Shown here: positions 42,718 through 52,146 of the stretch, one piece after another
Layout: each line of letters opens with the position of its first letter
Numbering within the stretch: position 1 is the first letter of the stretch
Assembly (NCBI GenBank): GCA_965228775.1
Contig: OZ245840.1
Span: forward strand, 868,001 to 932,000
Length of the DNA: 64,000 nt
From: JANQMY01 sp965228775
Lineage (GTDB): Bacteria > Pseudomonadota > Alphaproteobacteria > JANQMY01
Reading direction: 5' to 3'
Position numbers and translations under genes: made by a program
Notes under the pieces: generated by a model
Told to the model about the DNA's origin: nothing
Database searches by the model: none
Seen by the model: only the letters and a program-made list of their open reading frames with translations

Positions 42718-44832
42718 ATGCAAATTGTCATACCAATGTCCGGTTTTGGTGAACGCTTTCGACGCGCCGGATACACTGTTCCAAAGCCGCTCATACCCGT
42801 TGACGGCAAACCGATTATTGCGCACGTCATAGACATGTTCCCTGGGGAAACGGACTTCGTTTTTATCTGCAACGAAGACCACCTCTCCACGCCCGAATAT
42901 CAGATGGCTCAAACGCTTCGAAAGTATGCACCCGAAGGCCGGATCATTGCCATTCCGCCTCATAAATTGGGGCCGGTTGCTGCGGTGTTGCAGGCCAAAG
43001 AGGCCATCGATCCGGACGAGCCGATTGTCGTCAATTATTGCGACTTCACCTGCTACTGGGACTACGACGACTTCAAGCTCTTTGTTGAAGAAACCGACTG
43101 CGACGGATGTGTGCCAGCCTATCGGGGTTTCCACCCTCATAGTCTCGGCTCCACCTTTTATGCCTATGTCCGGCATGAAGGTCTATGGATGACTGACATC
43201 CAGGAAAAGAAACCGTTCACGGACAATCCCATGGACGAATTTGCCTCGTCCGGCACGTACTATTTCAAGAGCGGCCGCCTCTGTATCGACACCTTCGAAG
43301 AACAAGTGGATCGCAATCTAGATACCAACGGCGAATACTACGCCAGCATGGCGTACAAAGTCCTGATGGACAAACAACAGCGGTCAGCCGTTTACGACTT
43401 GCAGCATTTCATGCAGTGGGGGACGCCCGCCGATTTGGAGCAGTACCTCAATTGGTCGAAAGTGTTCCGACGCTTAATGGCGGATCAGAAGCCGATGGCA
43501 AGCCAAACCGGAACCACTCTGATCCCGATGGCGGGGCTCGGCAGCCGTTTTGCGACGGCAGGCTTTGAAAAGCCGAAACCTCTCATACCGGTTTCAGGGC
43601 GCCCCATGGTTATTCAGGCGTCTCAAAGCCTGCCGCAACCCACACAGAATGTTTTTGTTCTGAGGCAGGATTTGCCGGAGCTCGACGAAATCTGCAGAAA
43701 GCTTCGCTCCAGTTTCCTCAGTACAAAAATTAAAATTCTCGACGGCCCAACGGAAGGCCAGGCCATCACCTGCCTAGAGGGCATGGACGCGATCGAAAAC
43801 GACAAGCCTGTCACCATTGGTGCCTGTGACAATGCCGTCCTGTTTGATACGCCCACCTTTGAGGATCTGATGAAACAAGACGGGCCGGATGTGTTGGTAT
43901 GGACCGTTAGAGGTCACCCTGACGGCATAGCACGCCCAGAAATGTTTGGCTGGATCGACGCAGACCAAGACGGATGCATCAGAGGGGTTTCGGTCAAAAA
44001 GCCCCTTGCGGACCCGCGCACGGATCCGCTCATCACAGGCACATTCACATTCCGTAAGGCGGATGACTTTAAGAGGGCCGCAGACTCTTTGGTCTCCCGA
44101 GATCACCGCGTCAATGGTGAGTTCTACGTGGATAGTCTTATTGAAGATGCAATCGACTTGGGGCTCGACTGCCGCATCTTTGAAGTGGACGCCTATATAG
44201 GATGGGGCACACCCGAAGATCTGGGTATTTTTGAGTATTGGCAATCATGCTTTCATAAATGGCCAGGACATCCCTATCGACTTGACAAAGATCCGCATAC
44301 GCCTGTGTCTCAGATTCCAGATATGTTGGCCGCGTACAAAAAAACTGTCCCTGAACGCCCGGCGGGAACCGTTCGGGCGTCTGATCCCAAATCAGCAAGC
44401 CAGAAAGCTTGGAGTTTTCTGACAAAGACACGAGAACGGCGGGTTACAACCGGCCAAATTGCAGCGATTGGTGTCGATCTTCTGACTTATATTGCTGCTC
44501 TGGCCTTAGGGGCAACCGGTCTTGCCGCAAAAGCCATCAGCTCATTGGCCGCATTCGGATTCTTTCAGCTCCAGACAGACAAACCAGACTATCTGGTCAA
44601 CGACAGGACCAGAGACAACAGCGCTTTTCTGCCCGTTTTGTTGATTGGAGCCCTTTTCCTTAATATGTATGGCAACAAATTCTTACTGTCTCTCATCGGC
44701 GATTTTGAAGGGCGCTATGTGGCAGCAAGTATTGGCGCCGGCCTGATGACTCTTGGACTACTGAATTTGCCGAGGTGGTTTGGCTCCCGACGGAAAAGAG
44801 AAACCGACACAGCCTCCCTAGAGAATGTTTAG
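42718..44832 (+). CDS. tandem sugar nucleotidyltransferase with C-terminal membrane segments
   Basis: 704 residues. Two nucleotidyltransferase domains stand in a row: residues 1-250 (GFGERF, PKPLIPVDG) and 267-520 (GLGSRF, PKPLIPVSG). Both keep the RF...PKPLI pyrophosphorylase signature. A third part (about 570-690) holds hydrophobic helices that anchor it in the membrane. Two linked pyrophosphorylase domains would activate one or two sugar or polyol phosphates with NTP. The two domains are only distantly alike, so they may have different substrates. The fusion to a membrane part is unusual for this family. Confidence 0.85.
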   Translation: MQIVIPMSGFGERFRRAGYTVPKPLIPVDGKPIIAHVIDMFPGETDFVFICNEDHLSTPEYQMAQTLRKYAPEGRIIAIPPHKLGPVAAVLQAKEAIDPDEPIVVNYCDFTCYWDYDDFKLFVEETDCDGCVPAYRGFHPHSLGSTFYAYVRHEGLWMTDIQEKKPFTDNPMDEFASSGTYYFKSGRLCIDTFEEQVDRNLDTNGEYYASMAYKVLMDKQQRSAVYDLQHFMQWGTPADLEQYLNWSKVFRRLMADQKPMASQTGTTLIPMAGLGSRFATAGFEKPKPLIPVSGRPMVIQASQSLPQPTQNVFVLRQDLPELDEICRKLRSSFLSTKIKILDGPTEGQAITCLEGMDAIENDKPVTIGACDNAVLFDTPTFEDLMKQDGPDVLVWTVRGHPDGIARPEMFGWIDADQDGCIRGVSVKKPLADPRTDPLITGTFTFRKADDFKRAADSLVSRDHRVNGEFYVDSLIEDAIDLGLDCRIFEVDAYIGWGTPEDLGIFEYWQSCFHKWPGHPYRLDKDPHTPVSQIPDMLAAYKKTVPERPAGTVRASDPKSASQKAWSFLTKTRERRVTTGQIAAIGVDLLTYIAALALGATGLAAKAISSLAAFGFFQLQTDKPDYLVNDRTRDNSAFLPVLLIGALFLNMYGNKFLLSLIGDFEGRYVAASIGAGLMTLGLLNLPRWFGSRRKRETDTASLENV

Positions 44833-44843
44833 GGCAAACAATC

Positions 44844-45671
44844 ATGAGCGATACACATCGGCCCCTATTTTTTGGCGCAACGTTTTTTCCGCCGCATGAC
44901 GAAAACAAGATGGCCAATGAAGGCGATGTTGTAGGCGCGCGCGAACACTATTTGGCCAATAAGCCAAACAATTTGCACTATCTGCTGCGCGACCGGTTCT
45001 CCTGGATGAACGACTATTTGGCCGGCAAAGATCTTGTCGTGGAACTAGGCACAGGCGCAGGATTTTCCCGCGAGTTCATTACCCATCCCAATTTCATCCA
45101 AACCGATGTTCTAGATAGCCCTTGGGTTCAAAAGAAAGTCGATGCACTTAATATGCCGTTTGAAGACGGATCTGTTGGTGCGCTGGTTGCCAGCCATATG
45201 ATCCATCATGTGGCAACGCCGGTCGTTTTCTTCGAGGAAGCACTGCGCGTTTTGGAACCGAACGGATATCTGATTATTCATGAGATCAACACGTCTTTGG
45301 TCATGCGTTCGATGCTGAAGCTCATGCGTCACGAAGGATATAGCTACGACGTGGACGTTTTCGGGCCCGATACGATCGCCAATCGGCCGGAAGACCCGTG
45401 GTCGGCGAATTGTGCGGTCCCGCAGTTGCTGTTTGATCAGCCCGAAAAGTTTGAAGCAGCATTTCCACAGTTCCGGATTGTCCACAATGAACCGTGCGAA
45501 TGCTTCATCTTCCTGTTGTCCGGCGGTGTTATCGCCAAGACGAAGACCATTCAGCTACCAATGGTCGGGTTAAAGGCAGTTCATCAGATCGACAAGGTCT
45601 TGGCGAAACTATTGCCGGGCATATTCGCTTTGAGCCGGAAAGTGGTCCTGCAGAAGGTTACCACTCAATAG
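44844..45671 (+). CDS. SAM-dependent class I methyltransferase
   Basis: 275 residues from the ATG at 44844, 11 bp after the previous stop. Motif I VELGTGAG (66-73), motif II QTDVLD, and MPFEDGSVGALVASHMIHHV follow the order of the Methyltransf_11 type. The C-terminal part adds about 90 residues. In this operon it could methylate a sugar or a polymer end. It is the last gene of the plus-strand operon; a convergent HAD gene follows after 54 bp. Confidence 0.88.
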   Translation: MSDTHRPLFFGATFFPPHDENKMANEGDVVGAREHYLANKPNNLHYLLRDRFSWMNDYLAGKDLVVELGTGAGFSREFITHPNFIQTDVLDSPWVQKKVDALNMPFEDGSVGALVASHMIHHVATPVVFFEEALRVLEPNGYLIIHEINTSLVMRSMLKLMRHEGYSYDVDVFGPDTIANRPEDPWSANCAVPQLLFDQPEKFEAAFPQFRIVHNEPCECFIFLLSGGVIAKTKTIQLPMVGLKAVHQIDKVLAKLLPGIFALSRKVVLQKVTTQ

Positions 45672-45725
45672 TCTATGTGCTCTTGGTGCCTGACTTTGGT
45701 GAGGATGCTTAGACTCTATGAAGAG

Positions 45726-46457
45726 TTATTGCGCTTGCCGTAGAAAACGGCGCATTTCTCCGAACGTATCGAAGGTAAAATCGACACCGCCCTCATGACC
45801 AGACGCCGATTTTGTTGTGCGGCGTAAGAAAGTGGTGGCGCCAACGGCATCCTTAGCCCCCGCAGCATCCTTGACGGGATCGTCCCCCACCATCCAGATC
45901 GTTCCTTCAACGCCGCCAATTTTTGCTAATGCCAACTCGAACATTGACGGGTCTGGCTTGTCACGACCGCTTTCCTCAGACGTTACCAACCAGTTCGTAA
46001 AGCGGTCGAGACGCCAGTAGATAAATTTGCGCATCTGAATAGAGGCCGTTAGGTCCGTTACAAAAATGACCGGCACGCCCGCGATGCGTAGATCGTCTAA
46101 GAACTCCTCTACCTCATCAAAAAGATTGGCCTGCTCTAAGAAGCTGCGCCAGTAGATCTGTTCGAGTGATAAAGCCCGAAGCGGTTGAGAACCAAGGCCA
46201 ACAAGCTCAAGAACGCGCTGAAAATAAAGAAGCCGATTATGAGAAGAGGCCGTCGTCCCAAGCCGTTCCTTAACTTGCACACGTGCCTGATCATAGACGC
46301 GCACAAAGTCCGTCTGGCCCATGTTCAACTCTTTTGTCGTCTCACGGCCAACAACCTCCAATGCTGCCCGATGGCATACATCATAATCGTAGATCGTATT
46401 GTCGATATCCATCAGCACACAGTGCGGTGACGGAGCACGGCCTGGCTCATCCGTCAT
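45726..46457 (-). CDS. HAD-superfamily phosphatase
   Basis: 243 residues from the ATG at 46457, which has an AAAGGA ribosome site; the longer frame lies inside the upstream gene. Motif I is MDIDNTIYD with Asp17 and Asp19, motif II is in IFVTDLTAS, Lys in DKPDPSMF is motif III, and VGDDPVKD is motif IV. It should remove a phosphate from a sugar or polyol phosphate. It overlaps the end of the GT-C/kinase fusion gene by 11 bp, so kinase and phosphatase are made together. Confidence 0.88.
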   Translation of the reverse strand: MTDEPGRAPSPHCVLMDIDNTIYDYDVCHRAALEVVGRETTKELNMGQTDFVRVYDQARVQVKERLGTTASSHNRLLYFQRVLELVGLGSQPLRALSLEQIYWRSFLEQANLFDEVEEFLDDLRIAGVPVIFVTDLTASIQMRKFIYWRLDRFTNWLVTSEESGRDKPDPSMFELALAKIGGVEGTIWMVGDDPVKDAAGAKDAVGATTFLRRTTKSASGHEGGVDFTFDTFGEMRRFLRQAQ

Positions 46458-48600
46458 AGCTTTGTCCTTTGAAACGCTTTTGCTCCAAACACAACAGAAT
46501 GCATAATTCCATGACGCCCGTAACATCTCCCGGCCATTCGGGTTCCAGCGACAACATATCATTCGTATGCGGCGCGACCTGCTGAGCCGCCGCACGAACG
46601 GCGCCCGCGTCGAATGGACCGAAGAAAGACAAAGATGTTGTGCCGTTTTCGTCTAACTCTCGCTTCACTTCACAAATGCCCAAAGCAACCGCGATCCGGT
46701 AGAGGTCATTGGTATCGAATTCGAAAGCGAAATCCGCCCTCACCGCAAGCTCGGGCTCGTCGGCAGACGCGCGAAGATCCATGAGGCGCAATACAAGATC
46801 CGCATCCTTCCTCTGGGGACGAATATATTCTTCGCTGTCTTTTTCTCTGAGTTCCAAAGACCGCTCGATTGTCTCCAGCAGGTGGCCACGCTCTTCCATG
46901 TCTCTCTTGATCTTGAAACGGCGGCGTAAACTTTCTTCCATGTCCAAATAAATGGACAAATCCGATGCCGTCCTCAATGAGGGAAAATAGAGCGCATGAA
47001 GTCCCGAAAAGAGAATAACGTCACGCGCGGACAGTTTTCGGGGCTTCGTCATTCTTCCGGACCCGTGATCGTAATGACGCACGCGGACGGACTGTCCATT
47101 TTGCAAGGCTAGAAGATCTTTCTCCATGGCCGGCAGGTCATTGGCATGGGGATGCAAGTGCGTGAACGCTTGCCACATGGGATTCCTTCGATCCCAATGA
47201 TGGTAGTCGTCGCCCGAAACGCTGACCGTTGATGCTGCCCCGAACAGAGAGGTAAGCGCATTCGAGAGTGTATCTTTGCCGGATCCACTTTCGCCCGCGA
47301 TGGAGACGAGAATGGGTTTCCGCGCCAGCTCGAAAAAGTGTGATTTGTAGATGTTTGACCGGAAGATCTGCACACCTACCATCGCCCCCGTCAGAACGAC
47401 TACCGAAAACAGGATAGAGGGAACGCGGCTATTTGCCGAAAGATGGTCCACCAGTGGAGCGCTAAGATCTACAATCTGAAACAGCATCGGCCCGGATGAC
47501 ACCAACAGGTGATACAAAACAACGGAAACGGAAAAGATCGTCCCGAGCAAAAGATCCGTCTCGCCGCCCCTCGCCATGTGAAGCGCCAGGAATGGCAGAA
47601 CCCACATCGCCCAACCAGGAGACGCGGGTGTCAGTAGGAACAAAAGAAAGAATGCGAGCGCGACGAAGGCGAACAATCCACGCTCGTTGAAGCGCTGCAC
47701 ACGCCAGGCAAGGTACGCCAGTGATACGAGCGCAAGCGGCAAAATGTAGACCGTCACTGTGTCGGTCAAGCTGACACTCAACGAAAACACTTTCAGCGTT
47801 TCCGGTGTTGAAAAAGCCATTTGGCGGAAGGACGCCGAATATAGAAACGGCACCGTCGTGAGGAGTCCAACGCCCAGCCAAAAGAGCACTTTCAGCAACG
47901 CGCCGCGATAACGCCGGTCCCCCCAAAAGAAGATACCGAAAAAAGGCAAAGCCGCGCCCATCGAAAATTTAGAAACAGTGGCCAGGCCAAGCGCGAGACC
48001 AGTCGACCGCAGGCGCCCCAAATGCAAAAACAGAAAAGCTATCGTCAAAATCAGGACAGGCAAGACATCAAGCTGACCGTGCCAGTAGCAACAATAAAGG
48101 ACGATCGGAGACCACCAATATGTGTAGGTAATCCAAAAACGCTTTTGCCTTGTCAGCAGCTCTCGCAAAGACAAAAAAAGAAAGCCATCAAGAATGAGGA
48201 CCGTGAAACCAAGGCCGAGTGCAGCACCCGCATTGGCGCCGATTAGCTCACCTACTATGGTCAGGGGGCTGAAGACAGCCAAATAGATCGGCCCATACGG
48301 AAACGCTTGAGGGTCGCCCCCACCCTCCAGAAAATCGGACCAAAGATCGATTTCCGTCGCACTCAAGCTGTGCGTCAAAAACGGCAAGAACCATTCCGCA
48401 TATGTGAGCGGCAGCGCCACAACAATCAGAAACACGCGAACAGCTAGTCCCAACTCAAACGCGAGCCCCTCATAGGATTTGAGGATATTTTGATCTGACA
48501 AGGTCGTGATTTCGTTCGGTTTCGGGTGAAATGGTGAGTGTGTAGGTCGTCCCAGCAACAGGGACCTGATCTTATTACGATATTTGCCCGCCCTCACCAA
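46447..48600 (-). CDS. fusion of a GT-C-like membrane glycosyltransferase and a phosphoribulokinase-like kinase
   Basis: About 717 residues. Residues 50-415 hold about ten membrane helices, and the loop EIDLWSDFLEGGGDPQAFPY with PYGPIYLAVF recalls GT-C mannosyltransferases. Residues 425-640 form a P-loop kinase: Walker A GESGSGKDT (436-444), SGDDYHHWDR (462-471), HPHANDL, and KIKRDMEERGHLLETIE, the last close to cyanobacterial/plant phosphoribulokinase. It could phosphorylate a pentulose or polyol and pass it to the membrane part. The start is unclear: TTG at 48600 or GTG at 48597, no ATG is near. I know of no such fusion. Confidence 0.82.
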   Translation of the reverse strand: MVRAGKYRNKIRSLLLGRPTHSPFHPKPNEITTLSDQNILKSYEGLAFELGLAVRVFLIVVALPLTYAEWFLPFLTHSLSATEIDLWSDFLEGGGDPQAFPYGPIYLAVFSPLTIVGELIGANAGAALGLGFTVLILDGFLFLSLRELLTRQKRFWITYTYWWSPIVLYCCYWHGQLDVLPVLILTIAFLFLHLGRLRSTGLALGLATVSKFSMGAALPFFGIFFWGDRRYRGALLKVLFWLGVGLLTTVPFLYSASFRQMAFSTPETLKVFSLSVSLTDTVTVYILPLALVSLAYLAWRVQRFNERGLFAFVALAFFLLFLLTPASPGWAMWVLPFLALHMARGGETDLLLGTIFSVSVVLYHLLVSSGPMLFQIVDLSAPLVDHLSANSRVPSILFSVVVLTGAMVGVQIFRSNIYKSHFFELARKPILVSIAGESGSGKDTLSNALTSLFGAASTVSVSGDDYHHWDRRNPMWQAFTHLHPHANDLPAMEKDLLALQNGQSVRVRHYDHGSGRMTKPRKLSARDVILFSGLHALYFPSLRTASDLSIYLDMEESLRRRFKIKRDMEERGHLLETIERSLELREKDSEEYIRPQRKDADLVLRLMDLRASADEPELAVRADFAFEFDTNDLYRIAVALGICEVKRELDENGTTSLSFFGPFDAGAVRAAAQQVAPHTNDMLSLEPEWPGDVTGVMELCILLCLEQKRFKGQSYDG

Positions 48601-48854
48601 ATCGCACCAGATTATGATGAAGCTTATTGACCTAAGGCACTCTAAGAGTTGAGAAAATCCAGGATGATCGCCCCACCCTGACCAAGGTGTAACGCGCTGG
48701 AAGGTCCGGTTTTAGCAGCTTGCCTCTCGGCGCTTACGCGAATCTAACGGCCGACAGGTCACGTATTCCATTTCCGCTGGTTCTTGACATTGGAAAATGA
48801 CGGATGGCCCCATAGATGTGGGGATGCTCATCAGAAACAATAAAGAGAAGCCTG

Positions 48855-49763
48855 TTAGTAATCAGCCCGAAAACCGTCTTTCGCGGCTTCATCCCGGATG
48901 GCGGCGATCACCTTTTCCGGCGCTTCCATAGGAATGAAATGGGTGTGCTCGGAAAGGTACATTTCGGTCGCATTCTGAAAAACACCAACCAGCCCCGGCC
49001 ATGTGGGCGAGGCCGTAAAGTCCCACATGTCCTGATCTTCGGAGCGGCGCGCACGGAGTATCCGGACAGGGAGTGTCAGAGAGTCAACGCTTTTGTAGAT
49101 GTCGCCATTGGTTCGGCTTGTCATATAGACACTCGCTTCCATTTCAGGGGAACATGACAGCCGATACTCATCACCCCCATCAATTGGTGTCAGTCCATGG
49201 ACACAATAATCACGCAAGCTTTGGTCCGAGAAAAGTGAATACGGGCTGCGCTCGTGAAACCGTGCAATCATCTCATCCGCGCTGCGGAAACTGTTCTTCC
49301 GCTTCGTCGCGGGGTGCGGCTCGTCAACCGGCCAGCGAATGTCGCCACCGTTGGCATAAGACTCTGGCGCGGCTACCGTGGGATCTATGAGAACAAGCCG
49401 CCGGAACCGATCGGCTAGTTTCGCTGCCGTATCAATCAAGGCGTGGCCGCCCATAGAATGGCCAACCCCAATCAATGCGTTTAGCTCCAAGCTCTCCACA
49501 AGGGCTGTCAGGTCTTCACCAAAAAGACGCCAATGGGAAACGGGGCCACCAGTGCTTCGGCCATGTCCACGTTGATCGACTGCAATGATATGGAACTCGG
49601 ATAGGCTCTCTGCAATTTCATCCCACAATCGGCTATGGAAACCTGTCGCATGTACACAGAGCAGCGTTGGCCCTTTACCCCGAAGCTCCGGACGCCATTC
49701 CACATAGGCAAGATCAATATCGGCCAGTCGGACGCTGTGCAGCGCCGGTTCGAGAGCAGTCAT
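48855..49763 (-). CDS. alpha/beta hydrolase
   Basis: 302 residues of the classic fold: LLCVHATGFHSRLWDEI, AVDQRGHGRS, nucleophile elbow GHSMGG with Ser103, acid in the RARRSEDQD region, and His in SEHTHFIPME. No signal peptide. Substrate unknown; members include epoxide hydrolases, C-C hydrolases and esterases. It lies 32 bp after the acyl-CoA dehydrogenase gene at 49796 on the same strand, so a CoA-thioester or lactone hydrolase role in a degradation route is possible. Confidence 0.83.
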   Translation of the reverse strand: MTALEPALHSVRLADIDLAYVEWRPELRGKGPTLLCVHATGFHSRLWDEIAESLSEFHIIAVDQRGHGRSTGGPVSHWRLFGEDLTALVESLELNALIGVGHSMGGHALIDTAAKLADRFRRLVLIDPTVAAPESYANGGDIRWPVDEPHPATKRKNSFRSADEMIARFHERSPYSLFSDQSLRDYCVHGLTPIDGGDEYRLSCSPEMEASVYMTSRTNGDIYKSVDSLTLPVRILRARRSEDQDMWDFTASPTWPGLVGVFQNATEMYLSEHTHFIPMEAPEKVIAAIRDEAAKDGFRADY

Positions 49764-49795
49764 ACTCTTTTCTTTTCCTTAGATTCCGGGCGGTT

Positions 49796-51037
49796 TTAGT
49801 TGCGCTTTACATCTTTGAAAGGCCCGGTGTCGAAACGCGGTTCCTTCGGCATATCCAGGAGCCGCTCCGAAACAATGTTGCGCTGAATTTCGTCCGTTCC
49901 CCCTGCAATTGAGACTGCGGGCACGGAGACCAGGATCTCCGCGATAATTCCGTCCCGTGCACTGTCCGGCCCCGTCACCATCGCATCGATGTCCGTGATG
50001 GAGGTGTGAACGTGAGAGGCTAGCCGCGCAATATCACTCGCCGCCAGTTTGCTAATCGACCCTTCCGGTCCACGCGTCTTTCCGGCCTTTTGGGCCTCCC
50101 GCAAGCGGGCGGCATACCATTGAGCCGACTGATCCATCGTCAGAAGTTTGGCGATATCTTGCCTTATGGCGGGGTCGCTAATGGCGCCGGTCTCCTTGGC
50201 CCGCTCCAAAATGAGGTCGACGCGGCCCGCCCGCTGCGGATACCATTTATAGGGCTCGTTCGCGATTTCCACCTCTTGGCGGTATTCCTCGTAGATGCGG
50301 CCATCGCGGTTCTTGGTCTGCCCCAACCCTCTGCCGGCTGCAAAACTGCGGCGTTCATGAGCAAGCGTCGTAACCGCAACCTGCCATCCCTGTCCTACTT
50401 CGCCGATCATCTGATCCGCCGGCACCTTCGCGTCGGTAAAGAACACCTCGTTGAACGAAGCATGACCGTTCATCTGACGTAGCTGCCGCACCTCCACACC
50501 CGGCTGCTTCATGTCCAAAACAAAATAGGTCATGCCCTGATGTTTCGGCACATCCCAATCTGTCCGTGCAAGGAGCAGTCCATAATCCGCATGGTGAGCG
50601 CTTGTATTCCAAACTTTCTGGCCGTTGATGATCCAGTGGTCCCCACTAAGGTCTGCACGGGTCGTCGCTCCAGCCAAGTCTGATCCGCTACCCGGTTCGC
50701 TAAAGAGTTGGCACCATGCATCCTCACCCGTGAGGATACGCTGCAGAAACCGGCGCTTTTGACTGTCGTTGCCATGTTCCAATAACGTGGCAGCAGCAAG
50801 CGCCGGTTGACCAGACCGGACAGCTCCGATCGCGCCAAAGGCATCGAACTCTTCAGCAATCGCGGCAACGGCGGACGGCGGCAGGTTCTTTCCGAAATAG
50901 TCCACAGGCCATTCCGGTGCCCCCCAACCCGTTTCAACGAGTTTCCTGCGCCATTCCACCAAAGAGGCTTCTGCATCCCAATTCTGCCGCAACCAGGCGC
51001 GCACTTCTTCTCGAATGTTCTGAATGTCCGCGCTCAT
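49796..51037 (-). CDS. acyl-CoA dehydrogenase, subunit 2
   Basis: 413 residues from the ATG at 51037, with a GGGAG ribosome site. It has FSEPGSGSDLAG, INGQKVWNTSAHHADYGLLLARTD, the helical C-terminal domain, and IAGGTDEIQRNIVSERLL, the FAD-contact end. In that end the Glu that serves as catalytic base in MCAD-type enzymes (YEGT) is absent. Paired dehydrogenases in steroid and bulky acyl-CoA degradation often form alpha2beta2 enzymes in which each subunit keeps part of the site. The gene starts 2 bp after the stop of the partner at 51040. Confidence 0.9.
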   Translation of the reverse strand: MSADIQNIREEVRAWLRQNWDAEASLVEWRRKLVETGWGAPEWPVDYFGKNLPPSAVAAIAEEFDAFGAIGAVRSGQPALAAATLLEHGNDSQKRRFLQRILTGEDAWCQLFSEPGSGSDLAGATTRADLSGDHWIINGQKVWNTSAHHADYGLLLARTDWDVPKHQGMTYFVLDMKQPGVEVRQLRQMNGHASFNEVFFTDAKVPADQMIGEVGQGWQVAVTTLAHERRSFAAGRGLGQTKNRDGRIYEEYRQEVEIANEPYKWYPQRAGRVDLILERAKETGAISDPAIRQDIAKLLTMDQSAQWYAARLREAQKAGKTRGPEGSISKLAASDIARLASHVHTSITDIDAMVTGPDSARDGIIAEILVSVPAVSIAGGTDEIQRNIVSERLLDMPKEPRFDTGPFKDVKRN

Positions 51038-51039
51038 GG

Positions 51040-52146
51040 TCACACTCCCATCGCTTGTAGCATACGTTCCCGATGCTGCGCCGGCGTTCCCAAGAAGACT
51101 TCGGAGCTTTTGGCACGTTTGAACCACAGATGGGTGTCATTTTCCCAGGTAAACCCGATACCGCCGTGAAATTGAATACATTCTTTTGCCGCCAGCAAAT
51201 AAACATCGCTCGCAGCGGCTTTGGCCATGCTGGCAGCAGCGGTTGCGTCCTCTCCCGCATCTAACAATTGAGCAGCCTGATAGGCCGCCGCTTTTGCAAG
51301 CTCCAGCTTCAGGTGAAGATCTGCACACCGATGTTTGATGGCTTGAAACGAACCGATGGTCCGGCCAAACTGCACCCTCAACCCGGCATAGTCCACAGCA
51401 GACTCAAGGAGCATCTGAGCGCCACCGATCATCTCATTGGCAAAAGCAACTAGCACCGCGTCGTAGATCGCCTCCAGTGGCGCCTGTCCTTCTTCGCCCA
51501 GAAGCGTCCCATCGGTGTTGGAAAAGGAAACCTCGGCGATTTTCCGCGTTGGATCCATGGGCGCGACCAGCCTGCGCTCCACACCCTGGGCGGATGGATC
51601 GACAGCAAACAAAGAAAGACCTTTCGGCGTACGGCCCACAACGATCAGAAGGCCGGCGGTCATCCCATCAATCACAAAGCGCTTCTTGCCATTCAAACTG
51701 AAGCCGCTATCGGTTCTTTCTGCTGAAAGCTGAATATCCGTGTCCTGCCATAGCCCAGCCTGTTCTGAAATCGCCAATGTCCCGATGGTTGATCCGTCCC
51801 CTATTTTCGGCAGCAATTCGCTTTTTTGTTCATCAGACGCCCCAAGTAGGAGTGCATAGGCGGCAATCACGGCGCTCCCCAAAAATGGCGCGCACAATAA
51901 GGCCCGTCCTTGTTCTTCCATGGCAATTGCCAACTCGACAGCCCCAAATCCGGCGCCACCATATTTCTCTGGCAGATGGATACCTGCCAACCCGAGTTCG
52001 CCACACAATTGGGTCCAGACGTCCCCATCATACCCGTCATCCGTCTCCATCAGTCTTCGCACGGAAGTTGTTGGAGATTTATCGCCCAGGAAGCGCGCGA
52101 CACTTTCCCGGAATTGTTCTTGCTCTTCTGTAAAACTGTAGTTCAT
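51040..52146 (-). CDS. acyl-CoA dehydrogenase, subunit 1
   Basis: 368 residues: the N-terminal FTEEQEQFRESVARFL, GLAGIHLPEKYGGAGFG, and C-terminal FHGGIGFTWENDTHLWFKRA. The FAD-domain middle is degenerate, in that a clear TEPxxGSD-like loop is reduced to AISEQAGLWQD. This fits the smaller partner in heteromeric dehydrogenases of the FadE28/29 kind. The two genes form an operon with the hydrolase at 48855. It probably makes a 2,3-double bond in a bulky acyl-CoA. The MBL gene upstream is divergent. Confidence 0.9.
   Translation of the reverse strand: MNYSFTEEQEQFRESVARFLGDKSPTTSVRRLMETDDGYDGDVWTQLCGELGLAGIHLPEKYGGAGFGAVELAIAMEEQGRALLCAPFLGSAVIAAYALLLGASDEQKSELLPKIGDGSTIGTLAISEQAGLWQDTDIQLSAERTDSGFSLNGKKRFVIDGMTAGLLIVVGRTPKGLSLFAVDPSAQGVERRLVAPMDPTRKIAEVSFSNTDGTLLGEEGQAPLEAIYDAVLVAFANEMIGGAQMLLESAVDYAGLRVQFGRTIGSFQAIKHRCADLHLKLELAKAAAYQAAQLLDAGEDATAAASMAKAAASDVYLLAAKECIQFHGGIGFTWENDTHLWFKRAKSSEVFLGTPAQHRERMLQAMGV

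Noticed and set aside
46447..48600. Calvin-cycle phosphoribulokinase
   Set aside because: The kinase part is fused to a membrane protein and no RuBisCO or other Calvin gene is nearby; the glycan context fits better.
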